A DNA stretch of 64,000 nucleotides, from assembly GCF_001854765.1 (NCBI RefSeq), contig NZ_LJJE01000022.1:62001-126000 (forward strand). The letters run 5' to 3'. The notes under the pieces were generated by a model, which saw nothing but the letters and a program-made list of their open reading frames with translations, was not told the origin of the DNA and ran no database searches. The stretch comes from Vibrio sonorensis. Its GTDB lineage: Bacteria > Pseudomonadota > Gammaproteobacteria > Enterobacterales > Vibrionaceae. This document shows, piece by piece, positions 1-10,196 of the stretch. The translations under genes were made by a program, and so were the position numbers. Each line of letters starts with the position of its first letter. Position 1 is the stretch's first letter.

Positions 1-3000
1 GGGAAAATTTTTGTGGCTGTGATTGCAACAGTTTAACGAGAAAAGCCGGATTTATGTCAGCGTTTGGATAGAACTCGATAAAGCCACCTTTGTCATGGGC
101 TTCAATCTTGCGAACTTTTATCTGTCCAGCGTCGAGTTTTAGCTCGGACACTGATAATAGATTTTTGGTCGCATCGGGCAATAGTCCAAAGCGGTCAATG
201 AGCTCTACTTTTAGCTCATTGAGTTCACCGCTATCACGAACACTAGCGATTTGCTTGTACATAGACAAACGGGTGTTGATGTCTGGTATATAGTCATCTG
301 GCAGTAGTGCTGGCAATCGCATTTCTACTTCCGTTTGCTCTCGTAGTAGTTCGTCCAAGGATGGTTCTTTTCCTTCTTTGAGGGCTTCAACCGCTTGCTC
401 AAGCATTTCCATATAGAGAGTGAAACCCACCGATTGAATTTGACCACTTTGCTCATCGCCCAAAAGTTCTCCAGCGCCGCGTATCTCTAAGTCATGTGTG
501 GCGAGAGTAAATCCTGCACCAAGGTCTTCCAGAGAGGCAATAGCATCTAATCTTTTAACAGCGTCTTTTGTGATGGCTTTGGGATGCGGAGTGAGCAAAT
601 AAGCATAGGCTTGGTGATGGGAACGACCAACGCGACCGCGCAGTTGGTGTAACTGGGCAAGGCCTAAGTTATCTGCTCTGTCCATAATTATGGTATTTGC
701 CGTCGGTACATCAATACCCGTTTCTATGATCGTAGTACACACCAAGAGGTTAAATCTCTGGTGGTAGAAATCGTTCATGATACGCTCTAGCTCTCTTTCG
801 CGCATTTGACCATGAGCAACGGTCACTCGCGCTTCTGGTATCAGCTTTTCCAGATCCGCAGCAACTTTTTCTATGGTCTCCACCTGATTGTGGAGGAAGT
901 AAACTTGGCCACCACGCATGATTTCGCGCAAGACGGCCTCTTTTATTACGCTGTCTTCCCGTTGTCTGACGAAAGTTTTTATCGATAGTCTTCGCGCTGG
1001 TGGCGTGGCAATTATGGAAAGATCGCGCATCCCGCTCATTGCCATGTTGAGGGTTCGCGGTATCGGCGTTGCCGTGAGAGTCAGTATATCTACGTCGGCG
1101 CGTAGCGCTTTGATCTTCTCTTTTTGTCGAACCCCAAATCTATGCTCTTCATCGACAACCAACAGGCCTAGATCTTTGAACTTTATGTCGTTGGAAAGTA
1201 GCTTGTGGGTTCCGACGAGAATATCGACTTTGCCATCTTCAATGTCTTGAATGACTTGTTTTTGCTCTTTAGCCGTTTTAAAGCGGGAGAGTACTTCAAC
1301 GCGGATCGGCAGGTTTGCAAATCGATCTCGGAAGTTCTCAAAATGTTGCTGGGCCAGTAGGGTGGTCGGCACCAAAACCGCGACCTGTTTTCCGTTGTCT
1401 GTCGATAGGAAAGCTGCTCGCATTGCCACTTCGGTTTTACCAAAGCCGACGTCGCCACACACTAGGCGATCCATGGCTTTTGCCTGACACATATCAGATA
1501 GCACCGCGTTTATGGCATTGGATTGGTCGTCGGTTTCTTCAAATGGGAAGCCAGATTTAAATGTCGCGTACTGGCCGCGGTCGAGTTCGAATTTATGGCC
1601 GGGCTTAAGCTCTCGCTTGGCATAGACATCTAGCAGCTCTGCTGCGACATCGCGAACCTTCTCCGCTGCTCTTTTACGAGCTTTTGCCCAAGCTTCACCA
1701 CCTAGCTTATGCAGAGGGGCGCTCTCTTCTGCACCACCTGAATATCGGCTGATAAGGTTTAATGAGGCGACAGGTACATAAAGCTTGGCGTCATTTTGAT
1801 ATTCAAGGGTGACATACTCTGTGGTCATTCCCCCTGCTTCTAATGTTTGCAGCCCGATGTATCGACCAATGCCATGATCAATGTGTACAACAGGTTGTCC
1901 CGGCTTTAACTCAGCGAGGTTGCGGATTACCGCATCGCTGTTGGTTGTTTTTCGATCTTTGCGTCTGCGTTGGATAACTCTATCGCCGAGCAAGTCGCTT
2001 TCGCATATCAGGGCGTAGCTATCGCCTCTACCGACAAACCCGTGTTCACTAGCTCCTAGGATTAAGCTGAAGCGTTCATCACTCTCCAGCGCGGTCGCCA
2101 AGTTGTCTGCTTCTACAGGACGCAGTTTGACTGGCTGAAGCAGTTCCAATAGTGCTTCTCGTCGGCCTTCGGATTCTACAGAGAATACCACTTTACCTGT
2201 AAAGCCCTCACAAAATTGACGCAGAGCGGCCATCGGTTCTTTGTTTTGATGGGCGACGGCAATGTTGGGCAGCGGACTCACGTCAACATTGAGGCGACCT
2301 GCTTTTTTCGCAACGGCTTCTGCGCTCAATACCACTTGTGGCATATTTTTAAACTGGCTAAAGAGTTGATCTTTCTTTAACCATAAGGTTTCTGGTGTGA
2401 GAAGAGGTCGCAATGGGTCAACTTTGCGCTGCTCATAACGGTGTTCAACGTCAGTTAAAAACTGGTCCACCGCAGGCTCGATTTCCCCTACAACGAGTAA
2501 CTGAGTGTTTTCGGGAATGTAGTCAAACAGCGTTTCTGTTTGCTCGAAAAACAGCGGTTGCCAATATTCGATACCCGCTGGCCAAGTGCCTTTAGACACT
2601 TGCATATAGACGGATTCTGGTTCTCTTCTTGCTTCAAACTGCTGACGCCAGCGAATACGAAAATCTTCTATCGCACTTTCACTGGTGGGAAATTCGTGTG
2701 CGGGTAGCAATCGAATTTCAGCTACATCGTCGATAGAGCGCTGGTTTTCGGGGTCAAAGGTGCGAATGGTATCAATTTCGTCATCGAAAAAGTCGATGCG
2801 AAATGGGTCAGATGACCCCATAGGGAACAGGTCAATGATAGAGCCACGACTGGCGTATTCACCTGGACCAAACACTTGGTCAACATGACGATAGCCCGAT
2901 TTCTCTAACTGTAAACGCAGCTTTTCTAATGAGTAAAGATCACCTGCTTTTACCATTAAGGTATGTTGCAGTAAAAAGTCGCGTGGCGATTGGCGTTGTA

Positions 3001-3346
3001 GCAGGGTACTAACGGGGACGATAGTGATACCGTCGGTGAGCGTCGGCAACTGATACAGACGGGCAATGCGATCCGAAATGATCTCTTGGTGCGGCGAAAA
3101 GCTGTCGTATGGCAAGGTTTCCCAATCTGGAAACAGGCAGACTTCTTCACTGGAAAACTGTTCGATTTCTTGCTGTAACTTGAGTGCCGTCTGGGGATCG
3201 GCGACGGCTAGTAAGGTGTGCCCTTTATAAGCCGCTGATAGCTCAGCGATTGCCAAAGGTAACGTCGCCCCACTTAGGTTTCCGACGAATTTTTTATCTC
3301 CAGCTTCACTTGGAGAAACCAGATTAAGAATTGCTGTATTAGACAT
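1..3346 (-). CDS. mfd: Transcription-repair coupling factor Mfd (3' end outside window)
   Basis: Mfd is a cytoplasmic ATP-dependent translocase that removes RNA polymerase stalled at DNA lesions and recruits UvrA for repair. The frame is open from the ATG at 3346 to the window edge, about 1115 codons. The E. coli protein has 1148, so roughly the last 35 residues are missing. The helicase Walker A GDVGFGKTE lies near residue 631 and the DEEH box (VVDEEHRFG) near residue 729. The last visible residues (KGGFIEFYP...NPAFLVKLLQ) match the Mfd C-terminal domain. The N-terminus (MSNTAILNLVSP) starts the UvrB-like module. The PilZ-family gene lies 8 bp upstream on the same strand, so the two are probably co-transcribed. 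Confidence 0.97.
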   Translation of the reverse strand, partial: MSNTAILNLVSPSEAGDKKFVGNLSGATLPLAIAELSAAYKGHTLLAVADPQTALKLQQEIEQFSSEEVCLFPDWETLPYDSFSPHQEIISDRIARLYQLPTLTDGITIVPVSTLLQRQSPRDFLLQHTLMVKAGDLYSLEKLRLQLEKSGYRHVDQVFGPGEYASRGSIIDLFPMGSSDPFRIDFFDDEIDTIRTFDPENQRSIDDVAEIRLLPAHEFPTSESAIEDFRIRWRQQFEARREPESVYMQVSKGTWPAGIEYWQPLFFEQTETLFDYIPENTQLLVVGEIEPAVDQFLTDVEHRYEQRKVDPLRPLLTPETLWLKKDQLFSQFKNMPQVVLSAEAVAKKAGRLNVDVSPLPNIAVAHQNKEPMAALRQFCEGFTGKVVFSVESEGRREALLELLQPVKLRPVEADNLATALESDERFSLILGASEHGFVGRGDSYALICESDLLGDRVIQRRRKDRKTTNSDAVIRNLAELKPGQPVVHIDHGIGRYIGLQTLEAGGMTTEYVTLEYQNDAKLYVPVASLNLISRYSGGAEESAPLHKLGGEAWAKARKRAAEKVRDVAAELLDVYAKRELKPGHKFELDRGQYATFKSGFPFEETDDQSNAINAVLSDMCQAKAMDRLVCGDVGFGKTEVAMRAAFLSTDNGKQVAVLVPTTLLAQQHFENFRDRFANLPIRVEVLSRFKTAKEQKQVIQDIEDGKVDILVGTHKLLSNDIKFKDLGLLVVDEEHRFGVRQKEKIKALRADVDILTLTATPIPRTLNMAMSGMRDLSIIATPPARRLSIKTFVRQREDSVIKEAVLREIMRGGQVYFLHNQVETIEKVAADLEKLIPEARVTVAHGQMRERELERIMNDFYHQRFNLLVCTTIIETGIDVPTANTIIMDRADNLGLAQLHQLRGRVGRSHHQAYAYLLTPHPKAITKDAVKRLDAIASLEDLGAGFTLATHDLEIRGAGELLGDEQSGQIQSVGFTLYMEMLEQAVEALKEGKEPSLDELLREQTEVEMRLPALLPDDYIPDINTRLSMYKQIASVRDSGELNELKVELIDRFGLLPDATKNLLSVSELKLDAGQIKVRKIEAHDKGGFIEFYPNADINPAFLVKLLQSQPQKFS

Positions 3347-3354
3347 GGTATTGC

Positions 3355-3924
3355 TTATTGTTTGTCTCGATTCAATGAGCGCTGACGCAACAGTTTCTGC
3401 TGTTGATACAAAGCGGCCTTGATCAATAGGTCCTGATCTTCATCGCGAAGTAAATCGTATTTGAACGTTACCAAAAAGCCTTGCTCACTCTCTTCACATT
3501 CGGTGACATGAGCATAGCAATAAATTGCAGCGGCAGGGTGCTCAAGGAAGAGCTTAACTCTAACCTTTGACATAATCTGGCAGGAGACTGGCATAGTGCA
3601 GTTGAACTGACTTGCTCCAAATGAGGTGGTTTGATAACGATTTTCGGCAATGTCTTGCTGCGACAGCATATAAGTCAACAGTAGATTCAATTTGGCGTTC
3701 TGGTTGTCTAGCAGTGTGACAACACTTTTTAAATCGTGAGTTTTAAGTTCCGCGTGTGCCAGTTCGTTTAGGTGATCCAGTTGAGTAAATTCGCTTGCGA
3801 CGATAAATGAAGTTGGGATCTCTCCCGTAAAGAGTTCGAAAGAAGGAAAGACGAAATCTGAATCAAGTAGTTCAACGTTGACATTCATCTGATGGTTAAC
3901 ACTAAAAAATTCTTGTTCAGTCAT
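3355..3924 (-). CDS. plzB: PilZ-family protein next to mfd (PlzB-like)
   Basis: A 189-residue soluble protein with no signal peptide or membrane segment. From its place directly upstream of mfd and divergent from lolC I take it to be the orthologue of V. cholerae PlzB (VC1885), one of that species' five PilZ-family proteins. PilZ domains usually bind cyclic di-GMP through an RxxxR motif and a (D/N)xSxxG motif. I see neither clearly: residues near 100-110 read TTSFGASQFNC and no RxxxR precedes them. Ligand binding is therefore doubtful from sequence alone. The C-terminus is basic (RQRSLNRDKQ). The family call rests on context and general resemblance. Confidence 0.65.
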   Translation of the reverse strand: MTEQEFFSVNHQMNVNVELLDSDFVFPSFELFTGEIPTSFIVASEFTQLDHLNELAHAELKTHDLKSVVTLLDNQNAKLNLLLTYMLSQQDIAENRYQTTSFGASQFNCTMPVSCQIMSKVRVKLFLEHPAAAIYCYAHVTECEESEQGFLVTFKYDLLRDEDQDLLIKAALYQQQKLLRQRSLNRDKQ

Positions 3925-3969
3925 AGCTATAATTCCCTCTTATTTTCTTTCGATTATACTCAAGTCCTT

Positions 3970-3989
3970 GTCAGATACCAGAATCTGAC
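3970..3989. repeat. Inverted repeat between the PilZ gene and lolC
   Basis: Perfect 7-bp arms GTCAGAT and ATCTGAC flank a 6-base loop in the 217-bp gap between the divergent PilZ gene (start 3924) and lolC (start 4142). It could be an operator or a leader hairpin. There is no T-run on either side, so a terminator is unlikely. Confidence 0.4.
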
Positions 3990-4141
3990 TCGGGCTAAGC
4001 CTCTTTCTGAGGGTATTGTGGAGCTTGAACGCTTGTTTGCCGCACAAATACAGGAGTTTGACCTTGAATTGGCAATTTAGGCTACAACCCAACCGCATTA
4101 ATGGGTAGAGTAGTTGCCATAGTAATTTATTGGTTTTCTTT

Positions 4142-5346
4142 ATGTTCCATCCTGTCTCTACATTTATCGGTCTTCGATATTTGCGCGGACGCTCTGGCGA
4201 TAAATTTAGTCGATTTGTCTCTTATATGTCGACCGCAGGCATTACCATCGGGGTGATGTCTCTTGTGACTGTTTTGTCGGTGATGAATGGGTTTGAGTCC
4301 CAACTTAAGAATCGTATCCTCGGCGTTATGCCCCAAGCTATTGTGTCCCAGCAAGGTGGAAAAACGGATATGAATGCGGACAAAGCGTTTATTGCAGAGC
4401 TGCCTCTGGTTACACAAGTCCAACCCGTTGTTCAAACCGAAGCAGTGATTCAAAGTAGTAGTCAGTTGTCTGCTGGCTTGCTGATCGGTTTAGACCCCAA
4501 CAGTGATGATCCCATTAAACAGCAAGTTATTGCGGGTAGAATCAGTCATCTTGAGGCAGGAAAATATCAAGTTTTTATCGGCCACCAGTTGGCGCGAGAT
4601 ATGGATATCACGATTGGTGATACCGTTCGAATCATGGTGACGGGTGCAAGCCAATACACGCCGTTAGGTCGTATTCCCAGTCAACGTCTTTTTACTGTTG
4701 CCGGCATCTACAATACCGGTTCCGATGTTGATGGACAGTTACTCTACACCCATATTCAAGATGCAGGACGTCTATTAAAGATGCGTTCGGGACAAGCAAC
4801 AGGGTGGCGACTCTACTTTGACGACCCATTCTCCGTAGCAGACGTTTCCCAATCGGTTTTACCAGAAGGTTGGCAGTGGCAAGACTGGCGAGTCCAGCGA
4901 GGTGAGTTGTTTCAAGCCGTTCGCATGGAGAAGAATATGATGGGCTTGATGTTGGGACTGATTGTCGGCGTGGCCGCTTTTAACATTATTTCCGCTCTGA
5001 TAATGGTGGTGATGGAGAAGCAGTCTGAAGTGGCGATCCTCAAAACACAGGGCATGACAGATCAACAAATTCTATCCATTTTTATGGTCCAAGGGGCTAG
5101 TAGTGGAGTGATTGGTGCCTTGGTGGGGGGCGGCTTAGGTATAGTGTTATCTTCTAATATCAACAGCTTACTTTCCTCTTTGGGGATCCGACTTTTTGCC
5201 GTGGGGGGGAACTCCCGGTAGTTATCAATCCTATGCAAATTTTTGTTGTTGTCATACTGGCTATTCTGCTAAGCCTATTAGCGACACTGTTTCCATCCTA
5301 CCGAGCATCCTCGGTTCAACCTGCTGAGGCGTTAAGATATGAATAA
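4142..5346 (+). CDS. lolC: Lipoprotein-releasing system permease LolC (frameshift in a 7-G run)
   Basis: LolC is the inner-membrane subunit of LolCDE that docks the chaperone LolA during release of outer-membrane lipoproteins. The ATG at 4142 gives [17 protein letters not shown], like E. coli LolC; the TTG at 4130 is less likely. The first membrane segment ([19 protein letters not shown]) and the later permease segments are present. As given, the frame ends early at TAG 5219-5221, just after a run of seven G at 5203-5209. With one more G the protein reads on as [16 protein letters not shown] and ends PAEALRYE at TAA 5344-5346, for 401 residues (E. coli 399). The repaired end overlaps lolD by 8 bp. 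lolC is essential in related bacteria, so a sequence error is more likely than a null allele. Confidence 0.93.
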
Positions 5347-6025
5347 GCTTTTACAGTGCCAGAATGTTGCTAAGACCTATTGCGAAGGAAGTCTTGAAAC
5401 TCAGGTTCTCAAAGGCGTGAGTTTTGACTTAGAGAAGGGAGAGCTGGCTTCGATTATTGGTTCTTCTGGTTCGGGGAAAAGTACTTTGCTCCATATTTTG
5501 GGAGCGTTAGATCGAGCCACTAGCGGTCAAGTCGTGTTTCAAGGCCATGATTTAGCTACGCTAAAAGCGAACAAACAAGCCAAATTGAGAAATCAACATT
5601 TAGGTTTTGTCTATCAATTTCATCACTTGCTTTCGGACTTTTCAGCGTTGGAAAATGTCGCTATGCCGTTGCTGATTGGCGGAAGTAAAGTTGCAGATGC
5701 TAAAAAACAAGCGAGTGAGTTGCTGGCAAAAGTGGGTCTGGAGCACCGAGTTCAACACCGACCCGCTGAGTTGTCTGGTGGCGAAAGACAGAGGGTTGCT
5801 ATCGCACGTGCCTTAGTCAACAAGCCTTCTTTAGTTTTAGCGGATGAGCCTACTGGTAATTTAGACCACAAAACCGCTCTGTCGATTTATCAACTAATGC
5901 GAGAACTCAACGCGGAGTCAAATACGGCCTTTTTAGTGGTCACTCATGACAAAGAGCTTGCGGGTAAAATGGACAGACAGCTTCATATGCAAGACGGTTT
6001 ATTGCTTAATGTCGAGGAGGCATAA
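5339..6025 (+). CDS. lolD: Lipoprotein-releasing system ATP-binding protein LolD
   Basis: LolD is the cytoplasmic ATPase of LolCDE and powers transfer of outer-membrane lipoproteins to LolA. The 228-residue protein has Walker [10 protein letters not shown] at 41-49, signature LSGGERQ at 145-151, Walker B LVLADEP at 165-171, and an H-loop in VVTHDKEL. It belongs to the MacB/LolD branch of ABC ATPases. The start overlaps the end of lolC, and lolE begins one base after its stop, so the three genes form one coupled operon. Confidence 0.97.
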   Translation: MNKLLQCQNVAKTYCEGSLETQVLKGVSFDLEKGELASIIGSSGSGKSTLLHILGALDRATSGQVVFQGHDLATLKANKQAKLRNQHLGFVYQFHHLLSDFSALENVAMPLLIGGSKVADAKKQASELLAKVGLEHRVQHRPAELSGGERQRVAIARALVNKPSLVLADEPTGNLDHKTALSIYQLMRELNAESNTAFLVVTHDKELAGKMDRQLHMQDGLLLNVEEA

Positions 6026-6026
6026 C

Positions 6027-7271
6027 GTGTTTTCCTCGTTGTCCCTGTTTATTGGCGGTCGCTTTAGTCGTGCGAAACAGCGCAATAAAATGGTCTCATT
6101 TATCTCTCTCTCTTCAACTATCGGTATTGCAGTAGGTGTCGCGGTTATCATTATAGGTTTGTCAGCGATGAACGGGTTTGAACGCGAACTTAACAATCGC
6201 GTTTTATCCGTGATTTCACACGGCGAGTTCGAAGGCTACCGAGGCCCATTGCAAAGCTGGCAACAAGTGGCTGAAAAAGCTGAATCTCATGCTAACATTC
6301 TTGCTGCCGCACCTTATATCAAGCTGACCGCATTGGCTGAAAAGGGACGAGAACTGAAAGCGATTGAAGTACGTGGTATTGATATTGAGCAAGAGCGAAA
6401 GGTCTCTAGCTTAACTGATTTTGTTGATTCTGACGCTTGGCACGCTTTTGTTCCGGGCGAGGGAAGTGTTGTCTTAGGTTCTGGTGTCGCCAAGCTGCTC
6501 AATGTCGCGCAAGGTGACTTTCTTACCTTGATGATCCCGCAGACCAGCTCAACCACAAAAGTACAAGCCCCGAAAAGAGTAAGAGTTAAGGTCATCGGTC
6601 TGCTTACCCTAAATGGACAAATTGACCACAACTTAGCGATTATTCCACTGCAAGATGCACAGACCTACGCCAAGCTTGGTGATGGTGTGACTGGTGTTTC
6701 CCTTAAAGTTGATAACGTTCTCAACGCTATGTCTATCATTAGAGACGCCGGCAACCAGCAATCGGTGGCCTTGTACGTTAGAAGCTGGGAGCAGAAGTAC
6801 GGTTTTCTCTATCGAGATATCCAGTTAGTTCGCACCATTATGTACTTAGTGATGGTGCTGGTCATCGGTGTCGCCTGCTTTAACATCGTCTCTACTCTAA
6901 TGATGGCGGTGAAGGACAGAGCGTCTGAAATAGCTATCTTGCGAACCATGGGCGCGAGCGACGGTTTAGTCAAACGGATTTTTGTTTGGCAGGGTGTATT
7001 TTCTGGTGTCTTTGGCGGGTTAGTGGGAAGTGCTTTTGGCGTACTAATCGCTTTGAACTTGACCTCTTTGATCAAAAGTCTTGAATCAGCAATAGGCCAT
7101 CAGTTTTTGTCCGGAGACATCTACTTTGTGGATTTTTTGCCGTCACAGGTTGAGTTAAGTGATGTATTGATGGTGTCGCTAACCGCGATAATATTGAGCC
7201 TTATTGCGACTTGGTATCCCGCATCGCGAGCAAGCAAGCTCAACCCAGCAGAAGTACTAAGTGCGAAATAG
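6027..7271 (+). CDS. lolE: Lipoprotein-releasing system permease LolE
   Basis: LolE is the second membrane subunit of LolCDE and binds the lipoprotein substrate. I chose the GTG at 6027 because it lies one base after the lolD stop, has GAGGAG upstream at 6014-6019, and gives FSSLSLFIGGRFSRAKQRN, matching E. coli LolE. The length is then 414 residues, the same as E. coli. The motif LSAMNGFERELNNRVLSV follows the first membrane segment, and three more segments lie in the C-terminal third. A terminator follows. Confidence 0.96.
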   Translation: MFSSLSLFIGGRFSRAKQRNKMVSFISLSSTIGIAVGVAVIIIGLSAMNGFERELNNRVLSVISHGEFEGYRGPLQSWQQVAEKAESHANILAAAPYIKLTALAEKGRELKAIEVRGIDIEQERKVSSLTDFVDSDAWHAFVPGEGSVVLGSGVAKLLNVAQGDFLTLMIPQTSSTTKVQAPKRVRVKVIGLLTLNGQIDHNLAIIPLQDAQTYAKLGDGVTGVSLKVDNVLNAMSIIRDAGNQQSVALYVRSWEQKYGFLYRDIQLVRTIMYLVMVLVIGVACFNIVSTLMMAVKDRASEIAILRTMGASDGLVKRIFVWQGVFSGVFGGLVGSAFGVLIALNLTSLIKSLESAIGHQFLSGDIYFVDFLPSQVELSDVLMVSLTAIILSLIATWYPASRASKLNPAEVLSAK

Positions 7272-7303
7272 TCGCTTTACTTAGTTTGTTGACGCTACAA
7301 AAA

Positions 7304-7330
7304 GAAAAAAGGATCGCAGGATCCTTTTTT
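7304..7330. terminator. Bidirectional terminator between lolE and the DUF2062 gene
   Basis: GGATC and GATCC arms around a GCAG loop are extended by an A-run on the left and a T-run on the right. It serves the converging lolE (+) and DUF2062 (-) genes. Confidence 0.8.
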
Positions 7331-7418
7331 CAATTCTAAGCTTTCCTAATTTTCATCCATTTGCTTGTTGTTATGGCAAGCTTTCTTTCAATTCTGCTTG
7401 AAGCCTATTGAAGAACTT

Positions 7419-7928
7419 TTACTTTGTGGTTCTTTGCTGCCAACTTCGAACAACGGAATAACGCCACAATCCTTTTATACCGAAGTACCCAACCATTGCT
7501 GATGCGATTCCGCAAATCAGGCAACCGAGTAGGAATGGAGGACCTATGGTGTTCATTTGGTGGAGTATAAACTCCCATGAGAGCTCAAAGTGGAAATCCT
7601 GTGGCGGAACGTTCATCGTCCACGCGCCGACTTTATAAGCGAAATAGAATAGGACAGGCATTGTGATTGGGTTACTTATCCACACTAATGCAACCGATAG
7701 AGGGAGGTTAACGCCACATGCAATGGCCAGTCCAGCTGACATTATCATCTGACTGGGAAGGGGCACAAATGCCATAAAAAGGCCAACGGCAAAAGCACCA
7801 GCAGCAGAACGTCGGTTTAAACACCACAAGTTAGGGTTATAAAGCACATTGCCAAAGACTTTTAACGCTTTTTGGCGTTTGATCAACTCGTGGTCAGGCA
7901 TAAATCGTTTTATAAACTTTCTTGGCAT
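7419..7928 (-). CDS. DUF2062 family membrane protein
   Basis: A 169-residue inner-membrane protein with the DUF2062 features SAAGAFAVGLFMAFVPLPSQ and WISNPITMPVLFYFAY, and about three hydrophobic segments. Its biochemical role is unknown to me. The start codon at 7928 is only 6 bp from the comEC start on the other strand, so each gene's promoter must lie inside its neighbour's coding region. This head-to-head pair may be co-regulated. Confidence 0.85.
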   Translation of the reverse strand: MPRKFIKRFMPDHELIKRQKALKVFGNVLYNPNLWCLNRRSAAGAFAVGLFMAFVPLPSQMIMSAGLAIACGVNLPLSVALVWISNPITMPVLFYFAYKVGAWTMNVPPQDFHFELSWEFILHQMNTIGPPFLLGCLICGIASAMVGYFGIKGLWRYSVVRSWQQRTTK

Positions 7929-7934
7929 CGAATT

Positions 7935-10148
7935 ATGACTCTCTGTTTCAACTACTGGACGCTAACTTCGTTTTGCGTCGTTATCCTTTCCGCCATGAAA
8001 TGGCCCACACTGCCTTCATTGAATTGGGTGTTGCTCTTTCTACTTATCATTATGACCACGATACGTGTACCTCCAGTTAAGTGGGGTGCAGGTATCATCT
8101 TAGGACTAATGGTGATCATAATCCAAGGCAACTTATTTCGAGTAAAATCACACTCTGTTTTTAAGGCCGGACAGGATATTACCATAAATGCCGAGGTTAA
8201 CAGCTTTTTTAAGCAAATAAGTCATGGGTTTGAAGGGGTTGTTTTAATTAGATCAATCAATGGTCACAAATTGCCATGGTATCAACAAAGCAAAGTCAAA
8301 TTGATCGCGCCTCACCGTCTATATGCCGGTGATAAAGTAAGGGCAAAAGTGCGATTAGCCCGCCTTATAGGCCGGTTTAATGGCGTTGGTTTTGACAAAG
8401 AAGCCTATTGGTTTTCGCAGGGCGTTGTCGGTGAAGCGAAAATTAGTGACAAAACCTCTTACATAATTTTTGAATCTTTGGGCTTTCGTAGCAAATTGTA
8501 TCAAACCATGTCTAGGGTGGTTGAAGATAACAAACTGACCCCTTTGCTTATCAGCTTAGTGTTTGGCGACCGTAACGTTATTAACAATGAACTTGAGGAA
8601 GGACTCAGAAAAGTAGGCCTAAGCCATCTTTTCGTGATTTCAGGACTGCATATTGGAATGGCGTTTTTCATTGGCTGTTCTTTGGGGATCTGGCTAATGG
8701 GAATCACCGGACGGTTCCTATATCTTCCTCTTTTGTTGGGACTGTTTTTCGCTTTGAGCTATGCCTTTTTAGCTGGCTTTACGGTGTCAACACTTAGAGC
8801 GCTTCTCATGTGTGGCCTTATGGCCTGCTTTATCTTGTTAGAGGCCAAAGTGAGTTTGCTATTCAAATGGCTTTTGACGCTCAGTTTGGTTTTGCTATTG
8901 GACCCGTTTAGTCCTTTGTCGGCGGGGTTTTGGCTCTCTTTCGCTGCGGTGGCACTGATTTTTTACTTGGTTGAACTGCTGTTTTCACACCCTGCCCCTT
9001 TTAGAAAACTTATTCCGCTTGCCATGGTGCCCGTACTTATTATGCCTTTTTCCTTGGTGTGGTTTGGCGGTATCAGTGTCACTGGCATTGCTTACAATCT
9101 AGTTTGGATACCCTGGTTCAGTATCTTAGTTGTTCCTGTTCTTTTACTCAGTGTAGGGGTGTGGACAGTCTTTCCAAATCTTAGTGAGTTAATGTGGCAA
9201 TGGCTAGATATGGCGCTTAAACCCGTTGTTTATTCGCTTGAGGTGGTCGAATTTGGATGGCTTGCTATCTCTCATTCATGGGTTGCGTTTTTCTTATCTG
9301 GTTTAATGGTGTTTGTCCTGTGGCCTTACCTCAACTTTACATCGAGAGCGGCTGCTTTGCTGCTCAGTCTACTCACCTTAAGCAGTATCCGAGCCCCAAA
9401 CTGGCAAGTGGAGGTTTTAGATGTCGGTCATGGTCTGGCGGTCATTATACGAAAGGATGGTCATGCAGTGCTTTACGATACGGCCGCAGCATGGACTGAT
9501 GGAAGTGTAGCCAAATCGATTATTACACCTTATCTCAAGCAAGTAGGGGTGCACACACTAGACGGTGTGATCATTAGCCATTTCGACTCTGACCACGCGG
9601 GAGGTCTATCTACAATAACTAACCAATGGAATCCCAACTGGCTGCGCACTAGTCAGTTAGGGGTAGGGCTCCCCTGCGTTAAAGGGCAAGAGTGGCGCTG
9701 GCAAGAAGTGTCATTTGATGTATTGTGGCCGCCTAAACGCGTAGCTAGAGCATACAACCCACATTCGTGTGTTATACGGGTGCGTTTTGGAACGCCGTCA
9801 CCTACTTTGTTACTTTCCGGTGATATAACGACCTTAGTGGAATATCTTCTTTTGCGAGAAGGCGTTGTTAGGTCAGACATTGTGGTGATCCCTCATCACG
9901 GTAGTAAAACTTCGTCGTCTATCGCGTTTGTAGAGGGGGTTCAGGCGAAGTTTGCCCTCTCTTCTAACCGTTTTAGAGGCCGTTGGAATTTGCCTGCACA
10001 AGAAGTGGTTGAGCGATACAAAAACAGTGGCGCTCTATGGCTGGATACTGGGAAAAATGGTTTGATTAGGGTGGATATCTTCGCCAACGATTACACCTTT
10101 ATGGGCTTAGAAATCTCGAAGGTGATACTTGGTATAGGCAGATGCTAA
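7935..10148 (+). CDS. comEC: ComEC/Rec2 inner-membrane DNA uptake channel
   Basis: ComEC carries single-stranded DNA across the inner membrane during natural transformation, an ability known in chitin-grown Vibrio. The 737-residue protein has an N-terminal membrane and OB-fold part, a central competence domain (GDRNVINNELEEGLRKVGLS, then HLFVISGLHIGM), and a C-terminal metallo-beta-lactamase-like domain with the metal motif ISHFDSDHAGG and later VVIPHHGSKTS. I chose the ATG at 7935; longer starts would run into the divergent gene. msbA follows after 48 bp, so the two may share a transcript. Confidence 0.94.
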   Translation: MTLCFNYWTLTSFCVVILSAMKWPTLPSLNWVLLFLLIIMTTIRVPPVKWGAGIILGLMVIIIQGNLFRVKSHSVFKAGQDITINAEVNSFFKQISHGFEGVVLIRSINGHKLPWYQQSKVKLIAPHRLYAGDKVRAKVRLARLIGRFNGVGFDKEAYWFSQGVVGEAKISDKTSYIIFESLGFRSKLYQTMSRVVEDNKLTPLLISLVFGDRNVINNELEEGLRKVGLSHLFVISGLHIGMAFFIGCSLGIWLMGITGRFLYLPLLLGLFFALSYAFLAGFTVSTLRALLMCGLMACFILLEAKVSLLFKWLLTLSLVLLLDPFSPLSAGFWLSFAAVALIFYLVELLFSHPAPFRKLIPLAMVPVLIMPFSLVWFGGISVTGIAYNLVWIPWFSILVVPVLLLSVGVWTVFPNLSELMWQWLDMALKPVVYSLEVVEFGWLAISHSWVAFFLSGLMVFVLWPYLNFTSRAAALLLSLLTLSSIRAPNWQVEVLDVGHGLAVIIRKDGHAVLYDTAAAWTDGSVAKSIITPYLKQVGVHTLDGVIISHFDSDHAGGLSTITNQWNPNWLRTSQLGVGLPCVKGQEWRWQEVSFDVLWPPKRVARAYNPHSCVIRVRFGTPSPTLLLSGDITTLVEYLLLREGVVRSDIVVIPHHGSKTSSSIAFVEGVQAKFALSSNRFRGRWNLPAQEVVERYKNSGALWLDTGKNGLIRVDIFANDYTFMGLEISKVILGIGRC

Positions 10149-10196
10149 GGAAGGGAGTAGAATAGGTAGCTTATTCAAATAATTTAAAGCTTCTCT

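Noticed and set aside
3892..4080. A 62-codon plus-strand frame between the PilZ gene and lolC, ending LERLFAAQIQEFDLELAI
   Set aside because: Its start lies in the PilZ coding region and no internal start has a ribosome-binding site. I could not link it to any family.
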